A stretch of 64,000 bases of DNA from an uncultured Prevotella sp. (GTDB lineage: Bacteria; Bacteroidota; Bacteroidia; Bacteroidales; Bacteroidaceae). Made by a program: the position numbers and the translations under genes. Each line of letters begins with the position of its first letter. The first letter of the stretch is position 1. The stretch lies in assembly GCA_947170725.1 (NCBI GenBank), contig CAMVUM010000016.1:1-64000 (forward strand), written 5' to 3'. Below are positions 8,557-17,417 of this stretch, one piece after another. The notes under the pieces were generated by a model. That model did no database searches, was not told the origin of the DNA, and saw nothing but the letters and a program-made list of their open reading frames with translations.

Positions 8557-11247
8557 TTATGCCCCGGCTTCCGTAGATGCTGCGGCTGACGGTGTCTCTG
8601 CGGTCTGACCAGCGGTATTTTCCGTTCCATCTGCGGAATTTCCGTCGTCTCCGCCCGTTCTTTCAGATTCGCCATACTCTTCCGGCATTATTTCCTTGCG
8701 ACGGGCGTCGTCACGGCGCTTCAGCCATTTGAAGACTTCCTCATAGGCGGCAAAATCCTTTTTGAGGTACTTCTGCTTCTTGCGCATTTCGTCATCCACA
8801 TGTCCCTCACTATAATAATAACGCTTGTATGTAGGTTCGAGCTGGAAACTATGATGAAAATAAGCCAAGTAATGCTTTATCCCGTCTGTGTTGACAGGTT
8901 CCTTCTCCTCAACTTCCACAACCGGCTCATTGGCATGAGTCTTCTCATACTCTTCCAAATCAAGACGGTATTTTGCGTATGCCGCCGGGTCTTTCATCAT
9001 CAGGGCGTCTTCTTCATCCATGGACAACTTCCGGAAGCCGTCCTCCGTCTCATCCTGCATATATGCACTCATATCCGGCTGGGTCTCAGCCTTCGTTGAC
9101 CAAAGGATGCCTTTGAGATACCATTTCTTCGGGTTGCTGTCATCCATACATGTGACCAAATCGTCGGCCTCTTCGAACGACAGACGCCAATCCGGAACTT
9201 CTGTATATAATATGGCTTTGTTTTCCGTGCCGGAATTAAGAATATAATTCTTCGCCTCAATGAACTTAGGATTTTCTTCATCCTTGCCGAAATAGCTCTT
9301 GAGGTTCATGAACATCTCCAACTTGTCAAGGCCGGCGGGAGACGCACCATATTCCTTCAACCAGTTGATATATTCCTGCGCCTTACCGAACTTCTGCATC
9401 TGATAGTAGTTGAGAGCCTGAGCGACATAGATGTCGGCACGGTTCATCTTTACGATGACACCGTCCTTATTAACAGGGACGCCAATACCTAACGAGTCAT
9501 CAATGAACGGAGCCAGCAACAATGTATCGGGAGTTCCGTGACGTTGCATGAGACGTGCCATGCGATAATAGACATACGGCGCAATCTTCTTGGTATGCAT
9601 ATCCGCTTCCGGCATTTTCCTCAACCAGTTGTATGCCAGCATAGTGATTGTGTCCAGCTCTACCGTATCATTGGCCAGCCCCATGTAAAGGTTATAATAG
9701 TCTCCGCTCGACAAAGGTTTTCTTTTTCCGGAAAGAAAATCGTGTTTATCACGATAATAAACATTCACAACCTCGTCCTGTGTATAGACGTGCTGGCTGA
9801 TATACGAGTATGTACATTTCATGGCACGCATATCCTCCAATATCGGCATAACAGACGATTCATAGAATGGGAGACCACGCACAGCAGCATAAACAGCCGT
9901 ATTGTTATTGCCTTTCGCTGCAATGATTTCACGCACAGCCTTGGCCTCTTCCACTCTACGAAGCTTGTCCAGCTCAACCGCAACTTCTTCCCACGTATAG
10001 ACATACGATTTTACTGAAAGAGACAATCTGGAAGGAAGATACTGGCTGATAAATGCCCGCGCCTTGTTTGCACGTCTCAACGCAAGGTCACGATTGAATT
10101 TCTCTCCGCCATCCGGCGATGCTGTTCCGACAATAGCCGGAGCAACCAATGTATTTCCGAAAGACTTCAGTTCTTCCGTGATCTGTATTCGTGTTACTTC
10201 GTTTATGGAGTCTTGAGTCAATTCATCCTTACCTGTTAAAAACTTCAGTTTTAAGGCTTGTGCGACATTATCCACCTGGTCTTCCGCCATATCATAATAC
10301 TCTTCCGTCAGTTCCATCTCAGGTATGGCAACCGAGAAGTCGAGGAATTTGAACGGACGTATTCTCAGACATGAGCCTCCGACCATGTTTTCATAATAAA
10401 CCCGGTGATAGTCTTCAATGGCATATCTGGTCGGACCTTTATAGTCACGCTTGGGATCTTTCTTTGTATATACTATGGTAGTGTCTATTAACGTAGGGAT
10501 TCCACCGGAAGCATATCCTGAAGCAAGTTTGTCATTCTTGTGGAAATCAAAGCTCATACGCTTGTCTTGCAGACCATGATATTCTGATTCATCATAAACT
10601 ATAGGTGTACAATAGGCAACAGTATCATCCGTCATACAATCCACGGCATACGTCTGCAAAATCAGGCGCGACGATTCCTTAATCAAGTTTTGGTCAATAG
10701 GTATCCGTATATTAAACCGCTCGTCACCATCACCTGTGTCAATGATGACAGTCCGTGGTTTCAGCTGTCGCTTTCCTAACTTCCGGACTTCATCCTTTCT
10801 ACTTATTTCTATAGGAGGAACCGTATAGTCAGTCACCCCTTCCTTCACTTCAAACGTCACGATTTTACCGTCTTCCTCAACCAACAGAAGAATTGCCATT
10901 CCCGGAAAAACGTTCACGCCACTGGCTCTACCGTTGCCGGCTGTCTTTTTGCTGATGGTGTTTTTCCTCTTGTACTCAGCCAAATTGTTATACATACGAA
11001 GCGGGTCGGAACTGGCATATATCTTTGTGAGCTCCGCCTCCATTCTCTTTGCCTCCTGTATATTGGCACACATTTTATATAATACAGGTTCTGTGGACTC
11101 TTTTTTGCTGTCCTTATTATAAAGTTTCACTCTAAAACTTATCTGCATAGCTTCCTGCGCCTCTGCCTCCACCGTTCCGAGGCTGAGCATGACGACAAGC
11201 AGCAGGAGGGTTGTTGCCGCTGAATATATCTTGTTTCCTGACTTCAT
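8557..11247 (-). CDS. Large periplasmic protein with an OmpA-like region and helical repeats
   Basis: 896 residues with a signal peptide ending TVEAEAQ. About residues 335-420 contain an OmpA/MotB-like peptidoglycan-binding signature (VAPAIVGTASPDGGEKFN, then RANKARAFI), with the conserved pattern of a strand, G-x-ASPDG and an RA-rich helix. Residues about 530-680 are helical and TPR-like (DIYVAQALNYYQMQKFGKAQ). The C-terminus is a charged segment followed by a Thr/Ala/Glu/Ser-rich tail, like the tail of the first gene in the operon. It could tie the pilus apparatus to the cell wall (inference). It starts 87 bp after the small DUF3575 gene. Confidence 0.7.
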   Translation of the reverse strand: MKSGNKIYSAATTLLLLVVMLSLGTVEAEAQEAMQISFRVKLYNKDSKKESTEPVLYKMCANIQEAKRMEAELTKIYASSDPLRMYNNLAEYKRKNTISKKTAGNGRASGVNVFPGMAILLLVEEDGKIVTFEVKEGVTDYTVPPIEISRKDEVRKLGKRQLKPRTVIIDTGDGDERFNIRIPIDQNLIKESSRLILQTYAVDCMTDDTVAYCTPIVYDESEYHGLQDKRMSFDFHKNDKLASGYASGGIPTLIDTTIVYTKKDPKRDYKGPTRYAIEDYHRVYYENMVGGSCLRIRPFKFLDFSVAIPEMELTEEYYDMAEDQVDNVAQALKLKFLTGKDELTQDSINEVTRIQITEELKSFGNTLVAPAIVGTASPDGGEKFNRDLALRRANKARAFISQYLPSRLSLSVKSYVYTWEEVAVELDKLRRVEEAKAVREIIAAKGNNNTAVYAAVRGLPFYESSVMPILEDMRAMKCTYSYISQHVYTQDEVVNVYYRDKHDFLSGKRKPLSSGDYYNLYMGLANDTVELDTITMLAYNWLRKMPEADMHTKKIAPYVYYRMARLMQRHGTPDTLLLAPFIDDSLGIGVPVNKDGVIVKMNRADIYVAQALNYYQMQKFGKAQEYINWLKEYGASPAGLDKLEMFMNLKSYFGKDEENPKFIEAKNYILNSGTENKAILYTEVPDWRLSFEEADDLVTCMDDSNPKKWYLKGILWSTKAETQPDMSAYMQDETEDGFRKLSMDEEDALMMKDPAAYAKYRLDLEEYEKTHANEPVVEVEEKEPVNTDGIKHYLAYFHHSFQLEPTYKRYYYSEGHVDDEMRKKQKYLKKDFAAYEEVFKWLKRRDDARRKEIMPEEYGESERTGGDDGNSADGTENTAGQTAETPSAAASTEAGA

Positions 11248-11334
11248 AGATACTTTTATCTTTACTTACAGAGTTTCTTGTATGTCGACCTGAATGTTTA
11301 TGACGTTATTCCTTTATATACAATATCTGCGAAC

Positions 11335-11892
11335 CTATTTTAGTATATAAGAGACTGACACGCCGATGCGTGTCGGTAAAAAAACATAACCCTTAGCATT
11401 AGCGCGTTCAATACCGCCGATGGAGTAGTCGGTGTCGTATTTATCATTTTCAAAATATTCCTTATGTCGGTATACTATCGCGCCGAAACCGGCATGGCAG
11501 TCGATGTTCAGCCGATGTGTGATACTGAATACATAGCCGAATGTCAGTCCCACGCCAAGGGCCAGACCGTCGTAAACTTTTCCTTTCCATGTGATGTCAT
11601 ACGAGGCACCGATGCCTCCGATTCCCACAAACTCACGGTGCATGGGACGGCCGGAAAAGAAATATCTGTATTCCGGCTGTACGCCAATGAACCTGATATC
11701 CTTTCCCCACGGCTTGCTACAGCCCAATACGTTGAAGCCCAATGTCGAGCGTTCGCCCGTCACAAGTTCAAATCCCAAACTCGGGGTCATAAGCAGGTCC
11801 GTGGCCACATCCGTGTTCACGGCCAACATCTGAGCGTCAGCGTTGCGGCACCCCATTGCGATGAGGAATATCAAGAGTAGTTTTTTCATCAC
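11335..11892 (-). CDS. DUF3575 outer-membrane protein
   Basis: 185 residues. The signal peptide ends GCRNADAQ. The body matches the DUF3575 pattern: AVNTDVATDLLMTPSLGFE, a GVQPEYRYFFSG strand, and FVGIGGIGASYDI followed by further strands ending in VSVSYIL. DUF3575 proteins are small beta-barrels found at fimbrillin loci of Bacteroidales; their exact role is unknown. It is separated from the upstream fimbrillin by 278 bp of structured DNA, the largest gap in the operon, so this gene may start a separately controlled accessory block. Confidence 0.85.
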   Translation of the reverse strand: MMKKLLLIFLIAMGCRNADAQMLAVNTDVATDLLMTPSLGFELVTGERSTLGFNVLGCSKPWGKDIRFIGVQPEYRYFFSGRPMHREFVGIGGIGASYDITWKGKVYDGLALGVGLTFGYVFSITHRLNIDCHAGFGAIVYRHKEYFENDKYDTDYSIGGIERANAKGYVFLPTRIGVSVSYILK

Positions 11893-12170
11893 TTTTTCAT
11901 TATGCAGCCTGCTGCGGTCGCCGCTGCGTATGTCATGGCGACCCTGCTGCCTGATTTCTGTCCCGCCATTTGGTGGCGGTAAATAGTCATTTTTTTGTTA
12001 TCTATAACCAACCGCGAACCGCACAGACTGTCCTCTATCTTGTGGAGACAGCCTCTTTTGAAAGACATTCACTTTTTATGGAGACAGCTCCCTGCTAAAA
12101 AGGAGACCGTCTGTGCGTTATCGCAGTCCTTTCGGTGTTTCCACCATAATGCAGTCGTTCTCTCCGTGGA
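11893..12170. promoter_or_regulatory. Structured intergenic region inside the pilus operon
   Basis: It holds a 7-bp inverted repeat GGTCGCC/GGCGACC (11916-11943), a CCGCCA-TTTGG-TGGCGG hairpin (11963-11979), and a 98-bp block bounded by CGCACAGAC (12020) and GTCTGTGCG (12109). That block contains two direct copies of TGGAGACAGC 36 bp apart. It may act on the mRNA to separate expression of the pilin genes from the accessory genes. Confidence 0.5.
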
Positions 12171-13340
12171 TCAGAGAGTCACGCCGCCGATGTTGTCGTC
12201 GTCGATTTCCCACGGTGCCAGCGTCGCATTGAGATAAATCTCCTGCGGCCCATGGACGGTGAGTTTGACGTTATAAGACTTTCCTGCCTGATAGGAGGCC
12301 GAGTTCTGCAGTTCAATCGGATGTTCCGACCGGAATACGTTTCCGTCACGGTCCATCAGCGTGATTTCCACGAGATAGCGGAAGCCGGCTGCGGCCATCT
12401 TCACGTCAGGAACGGGCAACAGGATGCCCTGTCCGAGCGTAATCTCGTTATCCTGAACCCAGTGGTCTTCGCGGAAGTTGGCGTCAAGACTGTCTTTCAG
12501 CAGGAAATCGTCCACGTTGTTGTTCCAGTCATAAAGAATAGTTCCCTCATTGGCCGCATTGTCCAAGTCGGCAACAATCAGATTGGCTACCGTCGGCACG
12601 GACTTGATGGCGACGCTCTTGACGCCCATCTTCTTGGCCGATTCTTTGGAGCCCTTAACGTCCTCACCCGGAACGCAGCTGAACGTGAGACGCATCAGCA
12701 TGTGCTTGAAGGCTATCGAAGGAATTTTATTCTCATTACCTGCATGATGGAAATATTTAGCGCAATAGGCCTGCGGGTCTGTTGACGTCGTGCGTCCCCA
12801 GATGACATCCTGCGTTCCATCAATAGGAATGGAGGCTATACGCTGACGCGCTCCAACTGTAATCAGGTGGTCAGCGACACGGGGATAGTAACCGTAGAAA
12901 TGATAGCTATACCAGTTTCCAACAGGATACCAGCGCGTCAGGCCGTCCGTCCACACGATATTCGTGGCCACGGCTACGCCCTCTGCGGTCTTTTCGTAAA
13001 CGGCGTTTGACTCCACATTGTCCATCCATGCCGAATAGTTGGGTTCGCTTCCATAAGCATACGACCAATCTATCGGTAGCTCGTTGGGATTGACGCTCAG
13101 CGTTCCATTGGCCAAACAGAAGATACCCAGACCCTCGGCCTCGAAGAGACCGGCGTCGTCCGGCTCCAAGCTGGCACGTGTGCCGGCTGCGCCCGACGAC
13201 AGGCGTATCTCTACAGGAGTTCCCACGCCCACACCACCATCGGCAGCTTCGCTGTCAGGCGACAACGTTTCGTCGTTGCCCGAACAACCGGCCAGAACAT
13301 ATACGGCAGCAAAGCCGAATATCCACAAGTGTTTGTTCAT
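12171..13340 (-). CDS. Fimbrillin-like lipoprotein
   Basis: 389 residues from the ATG giving MNKHLWIFGFAAVYVLAGCSGN. The ORF track starts 33 codons earlier, but that would overlap the upstream gene and hide the lipoprotein signal, so I chose the internal ATG 10 bp after the preceding stop. The lipobox is VLAGC. Fimbrillin features are an early TRASLEPDD segment, IDGTQDVIWGRT near the middle, IAFKHMLMRLTFSC, and a C-terminal YNVKLTVHG strand before a tail ending DDDNIGGVTL. It is probably a structural or minor pilus subunit exported as a lipoprotein. Confidence 0.85.
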   Translation of the reverse strand: MNKHLWIFGFAAVYVLAGCSGNDETLSPDSEAADGGVGVGTPVEIRLSSGAAGTRASLEPDDAGLFEAEGLGIFCLANGTLSVNPNELPIDWSYAYGSEPNYSAWMDNVESNAVYEKTAEGVAVATNIVWTDGLTRWYPVGNWYSYHFYGYYPRVADHLITVGARQRIASIPIDGTQDVIWGRTTSTDPQAYCAKYFHHAGNENKIPSIAFKHMLMRLTFSCVPGEDVKGSKESAKKMGVKSVAIKSVPTVANLIVADLDNAANEGTILYDWNNNVDDFLLKDSLDANFREDHWVQDNEITLGQGILLPVPDVKMAAAGFRYLVEITLMDRDGNVFRSEHPIELQNSASYQAGKSYNVKLTVHGPQEIYLNATLAPWEIDDDNIGGVTL

Positions 13341-13350
13341 AATACAATGT

Positions 13351-14565
13351 TTATACCTCCGGATCGATTTCAACATCATCCGCTTCGTCAGATAGCCACG
13401 AATCAAGAGTTGTTGTAATCTTGATTTCTTCAAGGCCATATACCTTTATGCTAACCTTATATGAATGTCCTGCCTCAAATTTGTCTTTTCCCTCATTGGG
13501 CTTTATCAACAAGGCATTCTGGCCATTGTCAACATCTCCATAAGAATAGTAAACGACATCTGTTCCGTTTCCGGTTTCTACTTCCTGGGAAAGTTCAATC
13601 AACAGATTATACTCTGACTCCGGAGATACCAACAAAGCCTCACCTACATCAGAACCTTTCTCATCAAGAACAAATTCCTTCAAAGGAATCAAAGCGCTTT
13701 TCTTATCTGCATCGTTAGAACGCTGCTTCAGACTTACATAGCTCAGTTCCTGCTCGGGAGTCCATACAAGCTGCTCAAGTTCTTCACCTGTATATGCCAC
13801 GATAAGCTGACCTGTTGTCTTAGACTTAACTGCAATTCTCTTAATTGTAATATTGTCACTGTTCGGAGTTACATTGAACTGCAAACGTGTAAGCAAGTGC
13901 TTAAACACAAGATTAGGTTGAACTTCATTGCGAGTTGCGTAAGCAGAGAATACTCTGTCAGGAGATATTCCTTTTTCGTTTGCTTCATCAGCCTTAGCAA
14001 CCATAACATCCTGTGAGCCGTCTATTTCAATATTGAAATAAATCTTACCGTTTTCATTTATATAGTCTCCCTTGATGGCACTGTTCTCTGTTCCACGCTC
14101 CTCATCAGCTGCATCTATATGATAGGCAAAGAAACTATAAACGCCGTCAGTCGGATAATATCTTATGGTAGATCCAACGCCTTCCGCATCCCCGGGAATT
14201 GTAGCGACAGCGCTGGTTACACCGTTAGGAGCATACATCAACTGATCGTTGAAAAGGAATTTCTTTAGTTCCGGCCTTATAGGATCCAAAGCCAGTTTCA
14301 ATTTTCCATTCTCATCAAGATTTAACTTATCAATCATAAACACACGGATAGGCTGACCATTCCAGACATTACTTACGTCGTCTGTTCCACCGACAGTACC
14401 GCTACCACGAGTAATGACAGAGTTAGACATGCCAAGCTTAACCGGCACGAGTTCTGAGTTGTTACTGCCATCATTAGCAGTTACACCTGCCCCGATAGAC
14501 TCTTCCTGTGAGCAACTGCAGAGTAAACCTGCTACTGCAAATGCGAAAAACAAAGATTTCTTCAT
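13351..14565 (-). CDS. Fimbrillin-like lipoprotein
   Basis: 404 residues. The signal peptide MKKSLFFAFAVAGLLCSCSQEE has a lipobox Cys. It shares with its neighbours ITRGSG (early), IDGSQDVMVAKA (middle), VFKHLLTRLQFNV (core strand) and YKVSIKVYGLEEI near the end. It sits between two paralogues, with gaps of 68 bp before and 10 bp after. Codon usage is more A/T-rich than in the first and last fimbrillin, as is common for rapidly evolving surface antigens. In the FimA/Mfa1 type V pilus model the lipid and N-terminal strand are removed on the surface so that subunits polymerise; no protease site was assigned here. Confidence 0.85.
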   Translation of the reverse strand: MKKSLFFAFAVAGLLCSCSQEESIGAGVTANDGSNNSELVPVKLGMSNSVITRGSGTVGGTDDVSNVWNGQPIRVFMIDKLNLDENGKLKLALDPIRPELKKFLFNDQLMYAPNGVTSAVATIPGDAEGVGSTIRYYPTDGVYSFFAYHIDAADEERGTENSAIKGDYINENGKIYFNIEIDGSQDVMVAKADEANEKGISPDRVFSAYATRNEVQPNLVFKHLLTRLQFNVTPNSDNITIKRIAVKSKTTGQLIVAYTGEELEQLVWTPEQELSYVSLKQRSNDADKKSALIPLKEFVLDEKGSDVGEALLVSPESEYNLLIELSQEVETGNGTDVVYYSYGDVDNGQNALLIKPNEGKDKFEAGHSYKVSIKVYGLEEIKITTTLDSWLSDEADDVEIDPEV

Positions 14566-14633
14566 GTTTTTAGTTTTTTTATTAATACTAAAGTCTCTTA
14601 TTTATTATAGTTGTCTGTATCTCTTGTAATACC

Positions 14634-16067
14634 TCAGTCATTTCTTATATCAACATCAGTAGGATCTTTATCCCCATTCACAGGAATATCATCTTCCTCT
14701 TCAATCCAATTCATTATATTAGCAGTTACGGCTATTGGCTTAAGACCATACACCACAATACTGATAGTATAGTAATGTCCTTTCAAGAATCCGCCATTAG
14801 ACAATTTCACATTATAATTTGCATAGTACTCTTTTCCGAGGTCATTACCTTTATCATCTTTCTGTCTGAAATAAAGTTTTATATTATATGTTTCCTGTTC
14901 CGGAATCATGATAGATCCACCCACTTTTTTGCTATCTCTTTCATAATAGTTCGTACCTTTGTACGCATCTTTCCACCAACCGATACCGTCTACATTTTTA
15001 AATTCACCACATTCTCCACCATTAACAGCTTCACCTTTCAGCGGTATATAAGTCTTTGAATCCAGATCCGGATGATAACCGATGGGACGATAATTCTGAC
15101 TCGCCACATGAGGATTGGCATTAGCCACAACCAACGTTCCTTTATTTGGCGCTTCCACCTCTACACCAGTGATGGTTATTCTTTCAACTTCCTCGTCGCC
15201 AGGATAAGCCTTAAAGTCGAGTCTCACGAGCTGGTGGGTCAAATCAACCGTAGGATTGACGCCACGATGAGCTGCGAACGTACTATAAAGACCTAAATTC
15301 AATATTTTCTGACGCTCTTCCTCGGTCATATTGGATATATTTTGCTGTTTTTCAAGAACCTCTGACGTCAGCCACGGTGCATATCCGCACATTATATCCT
15401 GCGTACCATCTATTGTCAGATCATACGAGATTTCCTGAGTATTCTGTACTCCTCTATGAGGAAATGCCGTTTCAACCAGATTATCTATATGATAAGCAAA
15501 GAAATTATATCCTACATCTTGATGGGCTGTACTATAATAAACTTGTTCTGACAATATTTTACCTTCTTCATCTTCCGAAGGATCTTTTTTAATTGAGATA
15601 AAGTCAAATGCTCCAGGATAATCATTGGTCAATTTCGCCATAAACCCATAGTTGTAGTCTTCTTTGCCATCAACAAGACAATCGTCAGCATCTTCATCAT
15701 GCGTAAATTCCGGAGCAAAGCGCGTCTTGCTTAAATCGGGAGCGTATGCCAAAGAACCTTGGCCTGGTTTATCTTCAGTACCTCTGAACGCAAAGACATA
15801 AAACTTCGATTTCTCATACTTCTTGTTAGACAAATCCGTGAACGGTCCTGTTCCACCGCTTTTCGTTGCAGCAATGGAAAAGAAGTTCTGCGGATTGATG
15901 AACACCATTATCGGCGTCTTGTCGTATGACTCCTCATTCGGTATCATGCTATTGTTGCCACTATATTCCAGTCCGGGATAAGATTCGGAACATGATGCCA
16001 CGCTCACAGCCGCTACCGCAGCCATGGCACATTTCGCTATATTCTGTATGTACGTCTTCTTTATCAT
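14634..16067 (-). CDS. Fimbrillin-like lipoprotein, largest of the set
   Basis: 477 residues. The signal ends VAAVSVASCSES with a lipobox. Family features are an early AATKSGGTG stretch, LTIDGTQDIMCGYA, VDLTHQLVRLDFKA and YTISIVVYGLKPI. The order and spacing of these blocks match the two following genes, so the three are tandem paralogues. It is the first fimbrillin after the DUF5119 lipoprotein (84 bp gap). Which of the three is the major shaft subunit cannot be told from sequence. Confidence 0.85.
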   Translation of the reverse strand: MIKKTYIQNIAKCAMAAVAAVSVASCSESYPGLEYSGNNSMIPNEESYDKTPIMVFINPQNFFSIAATKSGGTGPFTDLSNKKYEKSKFYVFAFRGTEDKPGQGSLAYAPDLSKTRFAPEFTHDEDADDCLVDGKEDYNYGFMAKLTNDYPGAFDFISIKKDPSEDEEGKILSEQVYYSTAHQDVGYNFFAYHIDNLVETAFPHRGVQNTQEISYDLTIDGTQDIMCGYAPWLTSEVLEKQQNISNMTEEERQKILNLGLYSTFAAHRGVNPTVDLTHQLVRLDFKAYPGDEEVERITITGVEVEAPNKGTLVVANANPHVASQNYRPIGYHPDLDSKTYIPLKGEAVNGGECGEFKNVDGIGWWKDAYKGTNYYERDSKKVGGSIMIPEQETYNIKLYFRQKDDKGNDLGKEYYANYNVKLSNGGFLKGHYYTISIVVYGLKPIAVTANIMNWIEEEDDIPVNGDKDPTDVDIRND

Positions 16068-16151
16068 CTCGATTGTTTATATCTTGTATCGTTGTCTTCT
16101 TTTCTCTATAATTCTATATACGTTGGTCGTAATGGTAAGGCCACAACGGAA

Positions 16152-17417
16152 TCAAATGTCAACGATGATTCTGTCCGTGCAATCTTTCCACGGGTCTATA
16201 CCACCGGTATTATCGTCATTTTCAAGAATATTTTTACCATCTATGACGATATCCGCCACGATGTTCAACACACCTTTTGCTCCATTGCGGATTGCATGAC
16301 GGCCGTCGCTCGTCACCGTCATCAGGTTGGCGTGGCGCAGGGTGTTATAGAGGTTTATCTTTCCCTGTATCTTCTTTTTCTTCTTCGCAATACCGTCACT
16401 TTCCGATGGGTTGGACACAACATTTCCTTTCTCGTCATAGACTACGGAATGTGTGAAAATAATGACCTGCAATATGCCTGGGCCGGTACTTACATCCGAC
16501 GTATTGTTCTGGACAATGCTTGGAACATCTATTGATCCACACACCTTTATGAAAGTGGAGGTTTCGCTGTCCTTGATTTCGTCTGCTTTTGTCATGACCT
16601 TGCACGTGCGGTCTATCTTCAGATAGCCGTTGGCCAGATTTATCTCTCGCGGAACACCTGACATCTCAATCCAAACCGAATCAACAAAGAATCGGACATC
16701 GTTCTCCTTTCCCTTACCGACAAGATTTAGCTTCTTCTTGATTGCGAAGTTGATGTCTATGTGCTGTGTTACGGGCCTCGGCGAGAACCTGCACTTCACG
16801 GTCGCTCCGTTTCCTATGCGGCGTGCAGTCAGAGTGTCATAGAATACCGGGCAAATGTCCGGCTGAATGTATTGGGCGTATGGATTGTAGTCCTGCCAGT
16901 CTACAAGTGTCTTGCGTAAACCTTCCTCACCTTTGGAATAAACTTTGTATTCCCCATAAATATCCTGCAGATTCATCATACCCGTCTCATCCATCAGATA
17001 TTTATCGACATCGGAATATATCATTTCCTCGTCGTTCACTCTGAATGCGATGAGCTTGTAGTCACCGGGGCGTATCTGAAATTCCGTAAGTGTGCCAGTC
17101 TGTGAAACAGCCGGTTTGGCGTCGGGGGGCGTCTCCGGACCGTTGAACATAAAGCGGCCGCGGACGGGATTTTGGGGACTGACTTTCATTGCCGCTTTCC
17201 AGTGGTTGATGACCCTGTCGGCTATTACATACATGGAGTCATCGGCTGCGATGTCTTTCTCGTATGCACCCCAGTTGAATTCATATTTGACTTTAGCCAG
17301 ATGCGGGTGTTGGGGGGTGTCGCACAGTTCAACGTCAGTGGTGCACGACGAAAGTGACACTACGGCGAGCATAACGGCCATAACTGTCTTTATCATCATC
17401 ATCTTTTTTGTCTTCAT
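16152..17417 (-). CDS. DUF5119-like lipoprotein of the pilus operon
   Basis: 421 residues. The signal MAVMLAVVSLSSC gives a lipidated Cys. The N-terminal half follows the DUF5119/FimB-Mfa2-like pattern: KVKYEFNWGAYEKD, then VRGRFMFNGPE, IRPGDYKLIAFRVNDEE and a hydrophobic C-terminal half ending DPWKDCTDRIIVDI. In related type V pilus loci such lipoproteins anchor or end the filament at the outer membrane. Its ATG overlaps the stop of the upstream DUF3575 gene by 4 bp (ATGA), which indicates translational coupling. An anchor role is inferred. Confidence 0.75.
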   Translation of the reverse strand: MKTKKMMMIKTVMAVMLAVVSLSSCTTDVELCDTPQHPHLAKVKYEFNWGAYEKDIAADDSMYVIADRVINHWKAAMKVSPQNPVRGRFMFNGPETPPDAKPAVSQTGTLTEFQIRPGDYKLIAFRVNDEEMIYSDVDKYLMDETGMMNLQDIYGEYKVYSKGEEGLRKTLVDWQDYNPYAQYIQPDICPVFYDTLTARRIGNGATVKCRFSPRPVTQHIDINFAIKKKLNLVGKGKENDVRFFVDSVWIEMSGVPREINLANGYLKIDRTCKVMTKADEIKDSETSTFIKVCGSIDVPSIVQNNTSDVSTGPGILQVIIFTHSVVYDEKGNVVSNPSESDGIAKKKKKIQGKINLYNTLRHANLMTVTSDGRHAIRNGAKGVLNIVADIVIDGKNILENDDNTGGIDPWKDCTDRIIVDI

